The notes beneath the pieces are model-generated. The model worked only from the letters and a program-made list of their open reading frames with translations, did no database searches and was not told the DNA's origin. From NCBI GenBank assembly GCA_958352815.1, contig CATWQA010000030.1, forward strand, positions 1 to 28,160: 28,160 bases of DNA. Reading direction: 5' to 3'. This stretch comes from an uncultured Eubacteriales bacterium. GTDB taxonomy: Bacteria; Bacillota; Clostridia; Monoglobales; Monoglobaceae. The position numbers and the translations under genes are program-made. Of the stretch, positions 1-7,436 are shown one piece after another; the stretch's first letter is position 1; the number at the start of each line of letters is the position of its first letter.

Positions 1-1188
1 AAAGTCGTCAATTCTCGCAGCCTCGTCAAGCTTGTTTGGCAGCAGATTCATGGGACAGGCATAAACACACTTGCCGCATCTCAAGCAAGGACTTTCCTCA
101 AGTCCGTACGCCAAATCTGCGCCGTACGCCAAAAGTCCCGACGTACCCTTTATGGCAGGCACGTCCAAAGTGGGAATAGCCATACCCATCATAGGCCCGC
201 CCATAATCACCTTTGAGGGATCCTGCACAAATCCACCTGTCTGCTCAACAACAGACCTGAGGGACGTGCCTATTCTAACCTTATAGTTTCCGGGGTTCTT
301 AATGCAGTCTCCGCCTGTTGTAACAATTCTTGTCATAACGGGAAGCCCACGCTTTACCGCCTGATAAATAGCGCGGCTTGTGTCAACATTGCACACAATC
401 GCCCCAACCTGATATGGGAGCTGACCGGGGCCGACCTTTCTGCCGGTAATAGCGTTAATCAGCTGCTTCTCACCGCCCTGAGGGTACTTGGTCTTTAAAA
501 CCTCAACATGTATATTAACATCTTTAATCTTAGCGGCAAGAGCTGACATTGTCTCTATGGCAAGCTCCTTGTTATTCTCAATTCCTATGTATCCGTCCTT
601 CAGACCGAAAATGTGCATAATAATCTTAAGTCCGCCGATAATCTGCTCAGGAATTTCAAGCATGGTGCGATAGTCTGATGTTAAATACGGTTCACACTCA
701 GCAGCGTTAATGATTACATAATCAATCTTCGCGTCAGGCGGCGGGGATAACTTAACATGGGTGGGGAACGTAGCGCCTCCCAGACCCACAATGCCTGCCT
801 CCTTAATAATTTCAATTATCTCCTTGGGGGAGAGCTTAGTATAATCACCGCACCCCTTTAAATCGGGATATACAGTGTCCTGCTCATCATCCTCAATGAC
901 AATTGATTGAACCATCAAGCCGTTGGGATGCATACGCTTTTCAATCGCCTTGACGGTTCCGGAAACCGTAGAATGAATTGCAGCCGACACAAAACCTCCT
1001 GCTTCGGCAATCTTTTGCCCCGCATAAACCTGTTCCCCAACCTCAACAATAGGCTTTGCAGGGGATCCGATATGCTGAGTCATGGGATAAACCATCTCCG
1101 GCGAGGGGTCAAGTTCCACAATTGACTTTCCGGCTGTCGGCGCTTTCATATCGTTTGGATGAACACCGCCGCGGAACGTTTTCAACAT
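1..1188 (-). CDS. rnfC: Rnf complex subunit C, C-terminus cut by window edge
   Basis: The 396 visible codons give a typical RnfC: an N-terminal FRGGVHP segment, the NADH/FMN-binding core with GLGGATFPTHVK near residue 130 and NAAECEPYL near residue 157, and the first ferredoxin motif with Cys368, Cys371, Cys374 and Cys378. The second cluster motif lies beyond base 1. In Rnf, a sodium- or proton-pumping ferredoxin:NAD+ oxidoreductase at the cytoplasmic membrane, RnfC is the peripheral subunit that binds NADH and iron-sulfur clusters. The ATG at 1188 follows a strong GGAGG, which fixes the start. RnfC is the first gene of the usual rnfCDGEAB operon, so the rest should lie to the left of the window. 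Promoter and long leader are upstream at 1189-1425. Family assignment is very secure. Confidence 0.95.
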   Translation of the reverse strand, partial: MLKTFRGGVHPNDMKAPTAGKSIVELDPSPEMVYPMTQHIGSPAKPIVEVGEQVYAGQKIAEAGGFVSAAIHSTVSGTVKAIEKRMHPNGLMVQSIVIEDDEQDTVYPDLKGCGDYTKLSPKEIIEIIKEAGIVGLGGATFPTHVKLSPPPDAKIDYVIINAAECEPYLTSDYRTMLEIPEQIIGGLKIIMHIFGLKDGYIGIENNKELAIETMSALAAKIKDVNIHVEVLKTKYPQGGEKQLINAITGRKVGPGQLPYQVGAIVCNVDTSRAIYQAVKRGLPVMTRIVTTGGDCIKNPGNYKVRIGTSLRSVVEQTGGFVQDPSKVIMGGPMMGMAIPTLDVPAIKGTSGLLAYGADLAYGLEESPCLRCGKCVYACPMNLLPNKLDEAARIDDF

Positions 1189-1389
1189 TTCAACTACCTC
1201 CTAATATATCAAATCTTTAATTTAAAACAAAATCAATGTGTCCCGCCCCTCGTCGCACTACGCCTTTTCAGCTCGCCCGTGCCTATTCGGCAAGGCTTCG
1301 CTTTTACAGGCATGTGCTCCTCTTCCCAAAAAATCTTTGATTTTTCGGGAGCCCTACGCCTGCTGCGCAAAAGGGTAAGGAACACCCAC
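1189..1389 (-). promoter_or_regulatory. Long GC-rich 5' leader of rnfC, candidate structured RNA
   Basis: About 200 nt lie between the predicted rnfC transcription start and its ATG. Positions 1250-1389 are much richer in G and C than the flanking A+T-rich DNA. On the rnfC strand it can form an outer helix (1378-1385 with 1314-1321) enclosing two hairpins (1372-1375 with 1352-1355; 1340-1349 with 1325-1334, loop 1335-1339), followed by a further hairpin (1289-1296 with 1275-1283, one bulge). The imperfect pairs in these helices are G-U on the minus strand and would be C-A mismatches on the plus strand, which favours a minus-strand RNA. I do not recognise a known riboswitch class. It may instead be an interspersed GC-rich repeat. 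Confidence 0.45.
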
Positions 1390-1395
1390 GTATAG

Positions 1396-1425
1396 ATTAT
1401 AACATTTGTGCATTAATGATGTCAA
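1396..1425 (-). promoter_or_regulatory. SigA-type promoter of rnfC
   Basis: On the minus strand TTGACA (1425-1420) and TATAAT (1401-1396) are both perfect consensus boxes, 18 bp apart. Transcription would start near 1389, giving rnfC a leader of about 200 nt. Confidence 0.75.
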
Positions 1426-1476
1426 TATGTTATACATCTTTTTTAATCAAACCTTAATATTTGGTAGTAATACACA

Positions 1477-1508
1477 GGGGCATAATACCAAATACGGTAT
1501 CATGCCCC
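1477..1508 (-). terminator. Hairpin after the acetylesterase gene
   Basis: A 13-bp stem (1496-1508 with 1477-1489, one G-U pair on the minus strand) closes a 6-nt loop, 14 bases after the esterase stop codon. The following T-tract is poor, so this is either a weak intrinsic terminator or an mRNA-end stabiliser that separates the esterase from the rnfC promoter. Confidence 0.55.
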
Positions 1509-1521
1509 GTTGGGTTTACCA

Positions 1522-3906
1522 TTATTCAAATTCGCTTCCGTTTATTGTATTAAAGGTAAATGCAGGCAGGCCGCTGTCGTCTGTCAGGTTGGGCATTTCG
1601 GGATATGCGCCCCAGGCATACATAACATCCTTGGGCGAAACAACATTCTCACTCCAGACCACGACCTTATCATCCACTATCTCCGCGTTTGCGGGATAGA
1701 ACTTGTCATTTTCATCGGAAATCCAAAATTCATGTAGAACATCCGTATCGGTCATTGTCTCGGAAATATGACGTTCACAGACAGAGTCCGCATACTGCTT
1801 CTTATCCATTATTCTGAGGGAGCCCGTATGCTTAAAGGTCAAAACAACCGTGTCGTCAACAATCTCTTTTGATTGATAAACGGGGCCTGTTGTTTGTGCT
1901 TCGCCGTCTCCGTAAATATTATTCCCGACTATATTTAAAAACCTTTCCGCCACAGTTTTTTTCTGCCATGGGTGAATATCAGTCCTCGCGCTGCCCGTTC
2001 CCTCCTCATAAGTTCCTATTATATCAAGGAGGCTGAACATTCCCAGATTTTTGTTGCTTCTCACCTTTTGCAGCGCAATACGCTGCCCCTCGCGGATTTC
2101 ACTTTCATCCTTAACAGAATATCTTGCAAGCTGAACATAATAAAACGGCAAGTCAGGGTCGTTCCATTTATCGCGGTATGAATTTATAAGCCCTGCCATA
2201 GCGTCGCTGTACTCAACGGCGTTCATGTTTGTTCTGTATTGATCAGCCTCGCCCTGATACCAAAGAATACCTTTTATATTCATCTTGGTAAAAGGATAAA
2301 TTCTGTTGTTATACAGCTTTCCGCTGTCTCCCGTGAACGAACCGTTGCTCTCCCCTCTCGGATACCACTGGTTAATTTCCGTATCGCCTACGGCGACGCT
2401 GACTATACCCACGTTCCTGTCATACCTCTCATTAAGACCCGTGGCAAAGTAAAAGCCTATTGCCGACAGATACGAAGCCCTGTCAGGGGTAAGCTCCGCC
2501 CAATAGTCATTCCAGTCGTTGAGAGGCAGATTTTCAATCTCTCCCGTCGCTCCCATAATACCGATATTATAAAGATTAATCAATCTGATTTGAGAATTTG
2601 TGGCGAGCTTCTTTCCCGCAGAGGTTTTGAGCAGCTCCGCTCCCTCATCCTCGCCGCAGAGATAAAAATCCATATTGGACTGTCCGGCTAAAATCCAAAT
2701 ATCTCCAAAAGTTATATTCTCAAACTCCAGCTTTTCATCCTCGGAAGTAACGGTTAGCTTATAATTCCCTCCGTTTTCAAAGCTGCCGAAGTTTATTTCC
2801 CAGTCCGAAATATCCTTTGCAATATCACTGCCGCCGTAAATCTCTCCCGTATCAAGATTTTCAATTTTCGCTTCAACAGTTGAGCCGCAGCTCGCCTTGC
2901 CCGAAATTATCAAATCCTTATCAGCCTGAAACATGGCGTTGTCGCTGTATATATTTGCCATAGCGAGCTTTGAAGAAGCCTCGGTAAATCTGTAATTAAG
3001 AGGAGCGCTGACCGCAGACGTCATAGTTCCTTTATCATAGGTTGTTATTCTGACATAGTCCCCAAGCTCCATCTTCACATCAGAGAAATCCACGCCCGCA
3101 TATTCTCCGATTTTGAAGTCCGATTCGACAGTCATAACCGTCTTTAACATATTATGCCTGTTATACACGGCAAGGGTGGTGTACCCTGTAAAGTTCCGCA
3201 CCGCATCAAAGGCGGTAAAATTAAATTCGGTTACATCATTTTCGTCCGCCTTAATACCCTCGTCGCAGACCCATTCAATCTCGCCAAAGGACGCATAGGG
3301 TGACAGCTCCACCTTAAAGTATCTATACTCACCGTAACCGCTGAACTCGATTAAGTGCCAATCCATGTTTAAATCCCCGTTTACGTCGGGATAAACCGTC
3401 CCCAGCTCTACAAAATACTCATTGTCCTTTGAAGCCAGAAATCTTGTTCCTACGCAAGTGTTTGCCATAAACTGAGAGGAGGTGTTGGGGATATATCTGA
3501 TATATGTAAGGGTTTTGAGCTCCCCCGCGTCAAGGGTTGCCCAGGTATTGGCGCTGCCTGAGCAGGTAGAAACGTCCCCGTCATAAAGGGTGTTGGCTCC
3601 GCCCTCGCTGTTATATGTACCGTCTGCGCTTTTCAGGTTTGCAGGGGTTATTTCCTCCGGCTTTACGGCAACAGACTGTTCCGAATACAGCTTTATTTCA
3701 GGGTCTGTTATTTCCCCGGCAAAGTCGTCCTCCGGCTGAACCTGTTCTATTCCCAGGATCGTCGCCACATTATGGTATATATTATAAAATCCGACCTCAA
3801 GCTCCGCAAACATAACCAAAGCCGCCAGAATTAATACAATTCCCGCCGTCAGAAAAATCCTTTTGAGGCCGCCTTTCTTATCTGTGTCATTATTCTTCAT
3901 ATGCAA
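1522..3906 (-). CDS. Membrane-anchored sialate/carbohydrate O-acetylesterase (SASA family)
   Basis: The 794-residue product has one N-terminal membrane segment (about residues 16-38) after a Lys-rich start, so the rest should sit outside the cell. Residues about 85-235 resemble a discoidin (F5/8 type C) carbohydrate-binding domain, with a W-x-x-L-D core. The catalytic part carries the SGNH/SASA serine in GQSNM (Ser410), a WYQGEAD block, and the Asp643-x-His645-Pro motif of the catalytic dyad. Such enzymes remove O-acetyl groups from sialic acids or plant polysaccharides such as xylan; the substrate here cannot be told. Two ATGs (3906 and 3900) are possible; the ribosome-binding site, GGGAT, is weak. 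It is a single-gene transcript, with a promoter at 3936-3964 and a hairpin at 1477-1508. Confidence 0.85.
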   Translation of the reverse strand: MHMKNNDTDKKGGLKRIFLTAGIVLILAALVMFAELEVGFYNIYHNVATILGIEQVQPEDDFAGEITDPEIKLYSEQSVAVKPEEITPANLKSADGTYNSEGGANTLYDGDVSTCSGSANTWATLDAGELKTLTYIRYIPNTSSQFMANTCVGTRFLASKDNEYFVELGTVYPDVNGDLNMDWHLIEFSGYGEYRYFKVELSPYASFGEIEWVCDEGIKADENDVTEFNFTAFDAVRNFTGYTTLAVYNRHNMLKTVMTVESDFKIGEYAGVDFSDVKMELGDYVRITTYDKGTMTSAVSAPLNYRFTEASSKLAMANIYSDNAMFQADKDLIISGKASCGSTVEAKIENLDTGEIYGGSDIAKDISDWEINFGSFENGGNYKLTVTSEDEKLEFENITFGDIWILAGQSNMDFYLCGEDEGAELLKTSAGKKLATNSQIRLINLYNIGIMGATGEIENLPLNDWNDYWAELTPDRASYLSAIGFYFATGLNERYDRNVGIVSVAVGDTEINQWYPRGESNGSFTGDSGKLYNNRIYPFTKMNIKGILWYQGEADQYRTNMNAVEYSDAMAGLINSYRDKWNDPDLPFYYVQLARYSVKDESEIREGQRIALQKVRSNKNLGMFSLLDIIGTYEEGTGSARTDIHPWQKKTVAERFLNIVGNNIYGDGEAQTTGPVYQSKEIVDDTVVLTFKHTGSLRIMDKKQYADSVCERHISETMTDTDVLHEFWISDENDKFYPANAEIVDDKVVVWSENVVSPKDVMYAWGAYPEMPNLTDDSGLPAFTFNTINGSEFE

Positions 3907-3935
3907 ATCCCATTTACTTTCATAAAACTAAATAG

Positions 3936-3964
3936 ATTATACCAAATTTTCAGAAAAACTGCAA
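3936..3964 (-). promoter_or_regulatory. Promoter of the acetylesterase gene
   Basis: On the minus strand TTGCAG (3964-3959) and TATAAT (3941-3936) are separated by exactly 17 bp. The start of transcription near 3929 gives a leader of only about 20 nt. Confidence 0.7.
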
Positions 3965-3987
3965 GCACATTTTAAAATTTTAAGCAA

Positions 3988-4020
3988 AAAGGCTGTAATG
4001 CAAAACGCAAAACAGCCTTT
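3988..4020 (-). terminator. Intrinsic terminator of the mtrB-pyk-ybgC operon
   Basis: A perfect 9-bp stem (4012-4020 with 3988-3996), 15-nt loop, followed on the minus strand by a run of T residues. It begins 5 nt after the ybgC-like stop codon. Confidence 0.85.
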
Positions 4021-4025
4021 GGTAT

Positions 4026-4439
4026 TTAATCATTTTTCAGTTTGCTGATACACTCGTAAATATCCGGATGCTTTTTCAAGAGGTTTAAGGGCACGAAACT
4101 CTTATCGGTAAATCCGTGGGTAGTATAGCCCGTTGCTAAAAGCTCGTCGTTCTCACATCTTATAATCTTGTATTCAAAGATACATTTTGCCACTCCCAGC
4201 TTCTTCAGGCTTACCTCAACCCAAATATCGTCTTGGTATCTTGCCCCCTTTATAAACTTAGCATAGCAGTCAAGGAGGGGCAGCAGGACGCCTTTCTCCT
4301 CAACCTCTCTGTAGGACATGCCCGAGGTTTTGAAAAACTCGGTTCTTCCCACCTCAAACCAAGGGAAGTACCTTGAATGGTGCACAACCCCCATGCTGTC
4401 CGTTTCACAATAGCGTACCGTCAGTTTAGTTCTAAACAC
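4026..4439 (-). CDS. Acyl-CoA thioesterase, YbgC/FadM hotdog family
   Basis: The 137-residue protein is a single hotdog domain of normal family length. The N-terminal signature VRYCETDSMGVVHHSRYF holds the conserved catalytic Asp14, followed by WFEVGRTEFF, both diagnostic of the 4-hydroxybenzoyl-CoA thioesterase/YbgC group. These cytoplasmic enzymes hydrolyse short or aromatic acyl-CoA thioesters; the physiological substrate is not predictable here. It starts 18 nt after pyk and is followed directly by the operon terminator, so it should be co-transcribed with mtrB and pyk. Why a thioesterase sits with pyruvate kinase is unclear, though acyl-CoA housekeeping in central carbon metabolism is plausible. 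Confidence 0.88.
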   Translation of the reverse strand: MFRTKLTVRYCETDSMGVVHHSRYFPWFEVGRTEFFKTSGMSYREVEEKGVLLPLLDCYAKFIKGARYQDDIWVEVSLKKLGVAKCIFEYKIIRCENDELLATGYTTHGFTDKSFVPLNLLKKHPDIYECISKLKND

Positions 4440-4457
4440 AAAATCGCCTCGTAAAAA

Positions 4458-6218
4458 TTAAATAATCTTGGCAACGCCTGAATATACCTTGCCTCTTGTT
4501 CCGTCAATAGTCACCGTTGTTCCGTTCTTTAATATCTTGGTTGCGTTCTCAACCCCGACCAAAACAGGAATATCAAGGGTCATACCGACTATCGCCGCAT
4601 GAGATGTTGTTCCCGCCGTCTCTGTTATGATTGCCGAAGCCTTTCTCAGCAGTGAAATAATAGCGTTTGAGGTCTCGTGAATAACAAGAATGTCGCCGTC
4701 CTCAAAGTTCTTGAGAGCCTCGTTGTTGCTGGTTGCAACGCAAACCTTTCCGCTGATAGACTGATGTGTCAGGCTCTGGCCCGAAGCCAGAATATCTCCG
4801 ACAAGCTGAACCTTAAGCACGTTTGTTGTTCCGCTGATACCCACGGGAGAACCGCCTGTCAAAACAACAACGTCTCCCTTCTTTACAATATCAGTCTCCT
4901 CAACGGCACATTCTACGGCGTGGGTGAACAACTCGTCACTGGTGTTCTTCATCTCGGTCATTATAGGCGTAACGCCCCACGCAAGGTTAAGCTGCCGCCA
5001 AGTCTTTTTATTCATTGAGCCCGCTATAATAGGACATTTGGGGCGGTATGCGGAAATCTGCCTGGGAGTATATCCCGATTTTGAAACCGTTACAATGGCG
5101 GTCGCGCCCAAATCATGAGCCGTTGTACAGGAGGAGTGACTTATTGCATTGGAAACGCTTGTTGCCTGATTAATATGGAGGTTTTCAAAACGCTTGATAT
5201 AGTCAATATTCTCCTCTGTCTTGTTACAAATTTGCGCCATCGTCTTTAGAGCGCGGACGGGATACTCGCCGACAGCCGTCTCTCCCGACAACATTACCGC
5301 CGAAGTTCCGTCATAAACAGCATTGGCAACGTCGGAAATCTCCGCACGTGTAGGGCGGGGATTATGGGTTATGCTCTCAAGCATCTGGGTGGCGGTGATG
5401 ACCATTTTGCCCGCGCTGTAGCAGCGCTTAATCAGCTTCTTCTGTATAGCGGGAAGCTCGTCAAAAGAGATTTCAACGCCCATGTCGCCTCTGGCAACCA
5501 TTATTCCCTCGCTGACCTTTAATATGGACTCAATATTATCAACGCCCTGCTTGTTCTCAATTTTTGAAATGATGTGGATATTTTCACCGCCGTTTTGCTC
5601 AAGAACTCTCCTGATTTCAAGAACGTCAAAGGCGGAGCGTACAAAGGAAGCTGCAATAAAATCAAAGTCCTGCTCCACGCCGAATTTTATATCCTCGACA
5701 TCTTTCTCGCTCATATACTCCATGCTAAGCTCAATACCCGGCACGTTTATGCTCTTATGATTGCTGACAGGACCGCCGTTTATTACCTCGCAAACAACAT
5801 CATCGCCCTTGATGTTGGAAACCTTCATCTCGATAAGTCCGTCGTCAATCAGAACCCTGTCGCCTACATGAACATCATTTGCCAAGTCCTTATAGGTAAT
5901 GGACGTACGGGTTTTGTCACCCACAATATTCCGTGGGGTCAAGGTAAAGGTCTGACCTGCCTCAAGCTCAATCTTTCCGTCCTTAAAATCCCCGGTTCTG
6001 ACCTCCGGTCCCTTTGTGTCAAGCAAAAGGGCAACGGGAAGATTAAGTTCATCCCGAAGCTTCTTAACCGCGTTAATCCTCACCAGATGGTCTTTATGAG
6101 TTCCGTGAGAAAAATTGACTCTCGCGCAATTCATCCCGTTAAGCATAAGCTGCTTTAAAACCTCAGGGTCATCGGTTGCAGGTCCCAAAGTACAAATAAT
6201 TTTAGTTTTTCTTGTCAT
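4458..6218 (-). CDS. pyk: Pyruvate kinase with C-terminal PEP-utiliser domain
   Basis: Pyruvate kinase transfers phosphate from phosphoenolpyruvate to ADP, giving pyruvate and ATP, the last step of glycolysis. Seen in order: TKIICTLGPA at the N-terminus, the substrate-binding RVNFSHG, LLDTKGPEVRTG, the B domain, the catalytic ISKIENKQGVDN lysine, VARGDMGVEI, and the MVITATQMLESI helix. At 586 residues it is about 110 longer than the E. coli enzymes because residues about 500-586 form the PEP-utiliser mobile domain (TSHAAIVG, His540) found in Bacillus-type pyruvate kinases. The start follows GAGGAG by 7 nt and lies only 3 nt after mtrB. In many Firmicutes pfkA precedes pyk; here a TRAP gene takes that place. 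Confidence 0.97.
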   Translation of the reverse strand: MTRKTKIICTLGPATDDPEVLKQLMLNGMNCARVNFSHGTHKDHLVRINAVKKLRDELNLPVALLLDTKGPEVRTGDFKDGKIELEAGQTFTLTPRNIVGDKTRTSITYKDLANDVHVGDRVLIDDGLIEMKVSNIKGDDVVCEVINGGPVSNHKSINVPGIELSMEYMSEKDVEDIKFGVEQDFDFIAASFVRSAFDVLEIRRVLEQNGGENIHIISKIENKQGVDNIESILKVSEGIMVARGDMGVEISFDELPAIQKKLIKRCYSAGKMVITATQMLESITHNPRPTRAEISDVANAVYDGTSAVMLSGETAVGEYPVRALKTMAQICNKTEENIDYIKRFENLHINQATSVSNAISHSSCTTAHDLGATAIVTVSKSGYTPRQISAYRPKCPIIAGSMNKKTWRQLNLAWGVTPIMTEMKNTSDELFTHAVECAVEETDIVKKGDVVVLTGGSPVGISGTTNVLKVQLVGDILASGQSLTHQSISGKVCVATSNNEALKNFEDGDILVIHETSNAIISLLRKASAIITETAGTTSHAAIVGMTLDIPVLVGVENATKILKNGTTVTIDGTRGKVYSGVAKII

Positions 6219-6221
6219 AAG

Positions 6222-6452
6222 TTATTTCTCCTCGCCTATATTTATTGTTCCCATTTTCGTATATAATTTTGCCTTGCCTCTTATTTTAATTGCAGAAGTA
6301 TTTTCAGTAAACTGGGCTATATAAGCCTCTCCGCAATCCAGCTTTTCCGTGTGATGAAACTTGGTATCCTTGCCGCGGGTCAGACCGATAATCGTAACCC
6401 CGTCCTCCTCGGCAACTATTGTTACGTATTCACCAAAAGCGTTTACATCCAT
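6222..6452 (-). CDS. mtrB: trp RNA-binding attenuation protein (TRAP) homologue
   Basis: The 76-residue protein aligns without gaps to Bacillus subtilis TRAP (75 residues) as I remember it, with roughly half of positions identical. TRAP is a ring of eleven subunits that binds tryptophan and then wraps RNA carrying repeated GAG/UAG triplets, blocking trp operon expression. The tryptophan-pocket residues Thr25 and Thr30 (GLTRGKDT) and the RNA-contact residues Lys37, Lys56 and Arg58 (FHHTEKLD and SAIKIRGK) are all kept at the same numbers. An upstream ATG at 6476 is in frame, but GGAGG stands 7 nt before the ATG at 6452, and that start gives the family length. Here it heads an operon with pyk, instead of pairing with folE as in Bacillus. 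No trp genes are in the window. Confidence 0.93.
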   Translation of the reverse strand: MDVNAFGEYVTIVAEEDGVTIIGLTRGKDTKFHHTEKLDCGEAYIAQFTENTSAIKIRGKAKLYTKMGTINIGEEK

Positions 6453-6517
6453 AACCGAACCTCCAATCAATATCATATCGGAAATCTTAAATCTCCGCCC
6501 AAATATATCTAATTGGT

Positions 6518-6546
6518 ATTATATAATAACCGAATGGAAATTGCAA
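6518..6546 (-). promoter_or_regulatory. Promoter of the mtrB-pyk operon
   Basis: On the minus strand TTGCAA (6546-6541) and a perfect TATAAT (6523-6518) are 17 bp apart. The start near 6511 leaves a leader of about 60 nt. That leader has only isolated GAG/TAG triplets, not the regularly spaced cluster expected for TRAP binding, so autoregulation is not supported. Confidence 0.78.
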
Positions 6547-6582
6547 GAAAAAATCAGCTTATTTGCAAATTTATTTTAAATT

Positions 6583-7290
6583 TTACTGAAAATTTAAATA
6601 TGTACTCGGTACATCTCCCACAATAATAGTTTCCGCTATGGGTATATCGGTGACGATGTCGTCTCCTCTGCCTCTGACAGGCACGTTTACGCTCACCTCT
6701 GTTACGACCCTGACGTAAATTCTGTGTCTGGTTTGGTTAACTCCCGCTGAGGTAAACTCATCAAAAAACTGTATATCAATATTTTCATCTGTCAAAACCC
6801 TCAGCTTCACGGGAAATCCAACCGCCGAATAAAACCTGTCGGAAATCAGGGACATAAAGGGGATAGTTATATCCACGCTGTTTATATTGTCAATCCGCCG
6901 CTGAACGTCAACAGCCAACTTTGACTTAAACAAGTTCAGATTCTTATAGTTCACGGACAGACTTTTAAGCTTTCCCTCCTTATCTATATTTTCATCTACA
7001 ATTTCAGCATAATCCACATTTTCGCTCTCTATCAGCTCGCTTACAGCCGTGTTGCACTCCCGAATAACCATACTGCTTAAATTTGAAATTGACATATCAT
7101 AAATCAGCGGGTTAATCCTGTTTTCGATGGTAATAATCAGATACATACAAGCGAGAACGGCAAGCCCAATAAAAACAACCTTCTTAACAGCCGCTCCGTA
7201 TCTGTAATAATACATATGTTTTCTGCGTTTCCTGCCTCTTGTATTCATTATGCCCAGCCTGTATTTAATTTTATTTACCCAAATTAACAT
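6583..7290 (-). CDS. yunB: Sporulation protein YunB
   Basis: The product (235 residues from this start) has a basic cytoplasmic head rich in Arg and Lys, one membrane segment at about residues 37-56, and a long outer domain. It ends with the family signature VPIAETIIVGDVPSTYLN as it appears here with D-I-P at the start of the motif. YunB is made in the mother cell under SigE in Bacillus and is needed for efficient spore formation; its biochemical role is unknown. A longer frame opens at a TTG at 7326 without a ribosome-binding site; the ATG at 7290 has GGGTGA 6 nt upstream and is preferred. No SigE promoter could be identified with confidence. It stands alone: mtrB downstream has its own promoter, though no terminator separates them. 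Confidence 0.88.
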   Translation of the reverse strand: MLIWVNKIKYRLGIMNTRGRKRRKHMYYYRYGAAVKKVVFIGLAVLACMYLIITIENRINPLIYDMSISNLSSMVIRECNTAVSELIESENVDYAEIVDENIDKEGKLKSLSVNYKNLNLFKSKLAVDVQRRIDNINSVDITIPFMSLISDRFYSAVGFPVKLRVLTDENIDIQFFDEFTSAGVNQTRHRIYVRVVTEVSVNVPVRGRGDDIVTDIPIAETIIVGDVPSTYLNFQ

Positions 7291-7324
7291 AACAATCACC
7301 CAATTTATATTACGTTTATAACTC

Positions 7325-7339
7325 AATTGTGTTACAATT
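7325..7339. promoter_or_regulatory. Inverted repeat in the yunB/GH13 divergent region
   Basis: AATTGT and ACAATT flank GTT, a perfect 6-bp inverted repeat. It lies between the divergent yunB and GH13 genes, upstream of both, so a regulator could bind here. Short A+T-rich palindromes also arise by chance. Confidence 0.3.
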
Positions 7340-7372
7340 AAGCAGTTTTCCTAAAATTTTAAAAATTATTTC

Positions 7373-7401
7373 GTGACAAAATCGCTGTGTTATGATACAA
7401 T
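7373..7401 (+). promoter_or_regulatory. Promoter of the GH13 gene
   Basis: GTGACA (7373-7378) and TACAAT (7396-7401) are 17 bp apart. Transcription from about 7408 rules out the in-frame ATG at 7392 and supports the start at 7437. Confidence 0.65.
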
Positions 7402-7436
7402 CAAAGCAGAATCAATTCAGAAAGCGAGGAAAGATT

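Noticed and set aside
1159..1395. 78-codon plus-strand frame across the rnfC leader
   Set aside because: It runs through the GC-rich leader opposite to rnfC, has no ribosome-binding site and gives a low-complexity peptide; the structured-RNA or repeat explanation fits better.
6453..6511. TRAP autoregulation site in the mtrB leader
   Set aside because: Only isolated GAG and TAG triplets occur, not a series with 2-3 nt spacing; no such cluster was seen in other intergenic regions of the window.
7379..7401. CcpA (cre) operator at the GH13 promoter
   Set aside because: The stretch around ATCGCT does not match the TGWNANCGNTNWCA consensus at the outer bases.
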